Part shown: positions 63,811 to 64,000 of the stretch, one piece after another | How the letters are laid out: each line of letters opens with the position of its first letter | Position numbering within the stretch: the stretch's first letter is position 1 | NCBI GenBank assembly: GCA_016716125.1 | Contig: JADJWZ010000022.1 | Location: forward strand, 43,580 to 107,579 | DNA from: Ignavibacteria bacterium | GTDB lineage: Bacteria; Bacteroidota; Ignavibacteria; Tepidaquicellales; Tepidaquicellaceae | Direction of reading: 5' to 3' | DNA: 64,000 nucleotides | Notes under the pieces: model-generated | The model's database searches: none | What the model was told of the DNA's origin: nothing | Seen by the model: the letters and a program-made list of their open reading frames with translations, nothing else | Made by a program: the position numbers and the translations under genes

Positions 63811-64000
63811 TTAATTTTTCAAGGTAAATTTAATTTTATCATTAGTGAAAAATGTAACTTTGATCCCGCTTTTAAATATTTGATCTTGCTGACTTCCGCC
63901 ATCTTGATATATCATACTGACTTTTTCCGATCGTCCACTTTCAGTTTCAATGTTCTTTCAGAGTTTTCTTTGTTAAGTTCCGCCTTTATTGCGGTAATAA
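63811..64000 (-). CDS. C-terminal end of an unrecognised protein (partial, probable frameshift)
   Basis: The minus strand reads ITAIKAELNKENSERTLKLK, then, after a one-base shift near 63927, SMIYQDGGSQQDQIFKSGIK, VTFFTNDKIKFTLKN and a stop at 63811. The gene continues beyond the window. It looks like a beta-rich domain end. I do not recognise the family. Confidence 0.45.

Overview
The window looks like a low-GC chromosome segment from a member of the Ignavibacteriota/Chlorobiota side of the Bacteroidota (FCB) group. Evidence: several exported proteins end in a type IX secretion (T9SS/Por) sorting domain with the NYPNPFNP signature typical of Ignavibacteria; IspG is the long form; the two tRNA genes lack an encoded CCA; and there is a small Hc1-like histone and many small Asp-box, Ycf48-like and Kelch-like surface proteins. 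Many genes appear to start with TTG or GTG.

Layout. 1-3.9 kb: end of a sensor kinase, its LuxR-type regulator, S-adenosylhomocysteine hydrolase, a 23S-intervening-sequence-type four-helix protein between AT-rich inverted repeats, and tRNA-Thr. 3.9-29 kb: an accessory region of secreted proteins. Three divergent pairs each join a minus-strand Ycf48-like protein with a T9SS tail to a plus-strand Asp-box propeller protein with a dockerin-like tail. One pair was duplicated in tandem (about 3.56 kb, 16132-23250). Two more dockerin-tailed proteins, a KefB-type cation/proton antiporter, a 21-bp minisatellite and an IS256-family transposase remnant lie in the same stretch. 29-40.6 kb: housekeeping genes (CbpA-like DnaJ, RadC, tRNA-Pro, PdxH, MgtE, a PAP2 phosphatase, HemW, LepB, LepA, Hc1-like protein, SdhD, SdhC). 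40.9-44 kb: a three-gene Cys-rich/YHS/TonB-receptor operon that probably handles metal. 44-45.5 kb: a cluster of REP-like palindromes and a second 21-bp minisatellite. 45.8-52.4 kb: Kup, a CDP-alcohol phosphotransferase, a nucleotidyltransferase, a rhomboid protease and IspG. 52.5-58.1 kb: two paralogous Kelch-like T9SS proteins and a T9SS-tailed multicopper oxidase. 58.2-64 kb: a deoxyhypusine-synthase-like protein, a HepT/MntA pair, carbonic anhydrase, IspH, a second nucleotidyltransferase pair and a glutaryl-CoA-type dehydrogenase.

How it fits together. IspG and IspH are two steps of the MEP isoprenoid pathway. The secreted set implies heavy investment in cell-surface proteins: T9SS-tailed proteins go to the surface, while the dockerin-tailed family has a different, charged C-terminal tail whose role is not obvious.

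Quality warning. Single-base frameshifts, mostly in homopolymer runs, break genes in 15-22 kb and almost every gene in 57-64 kb. Many are more likely read or assembly errors than true pseudogenes. Genes affected are marked as pseudogenes here only because the given sequence does not translate through.
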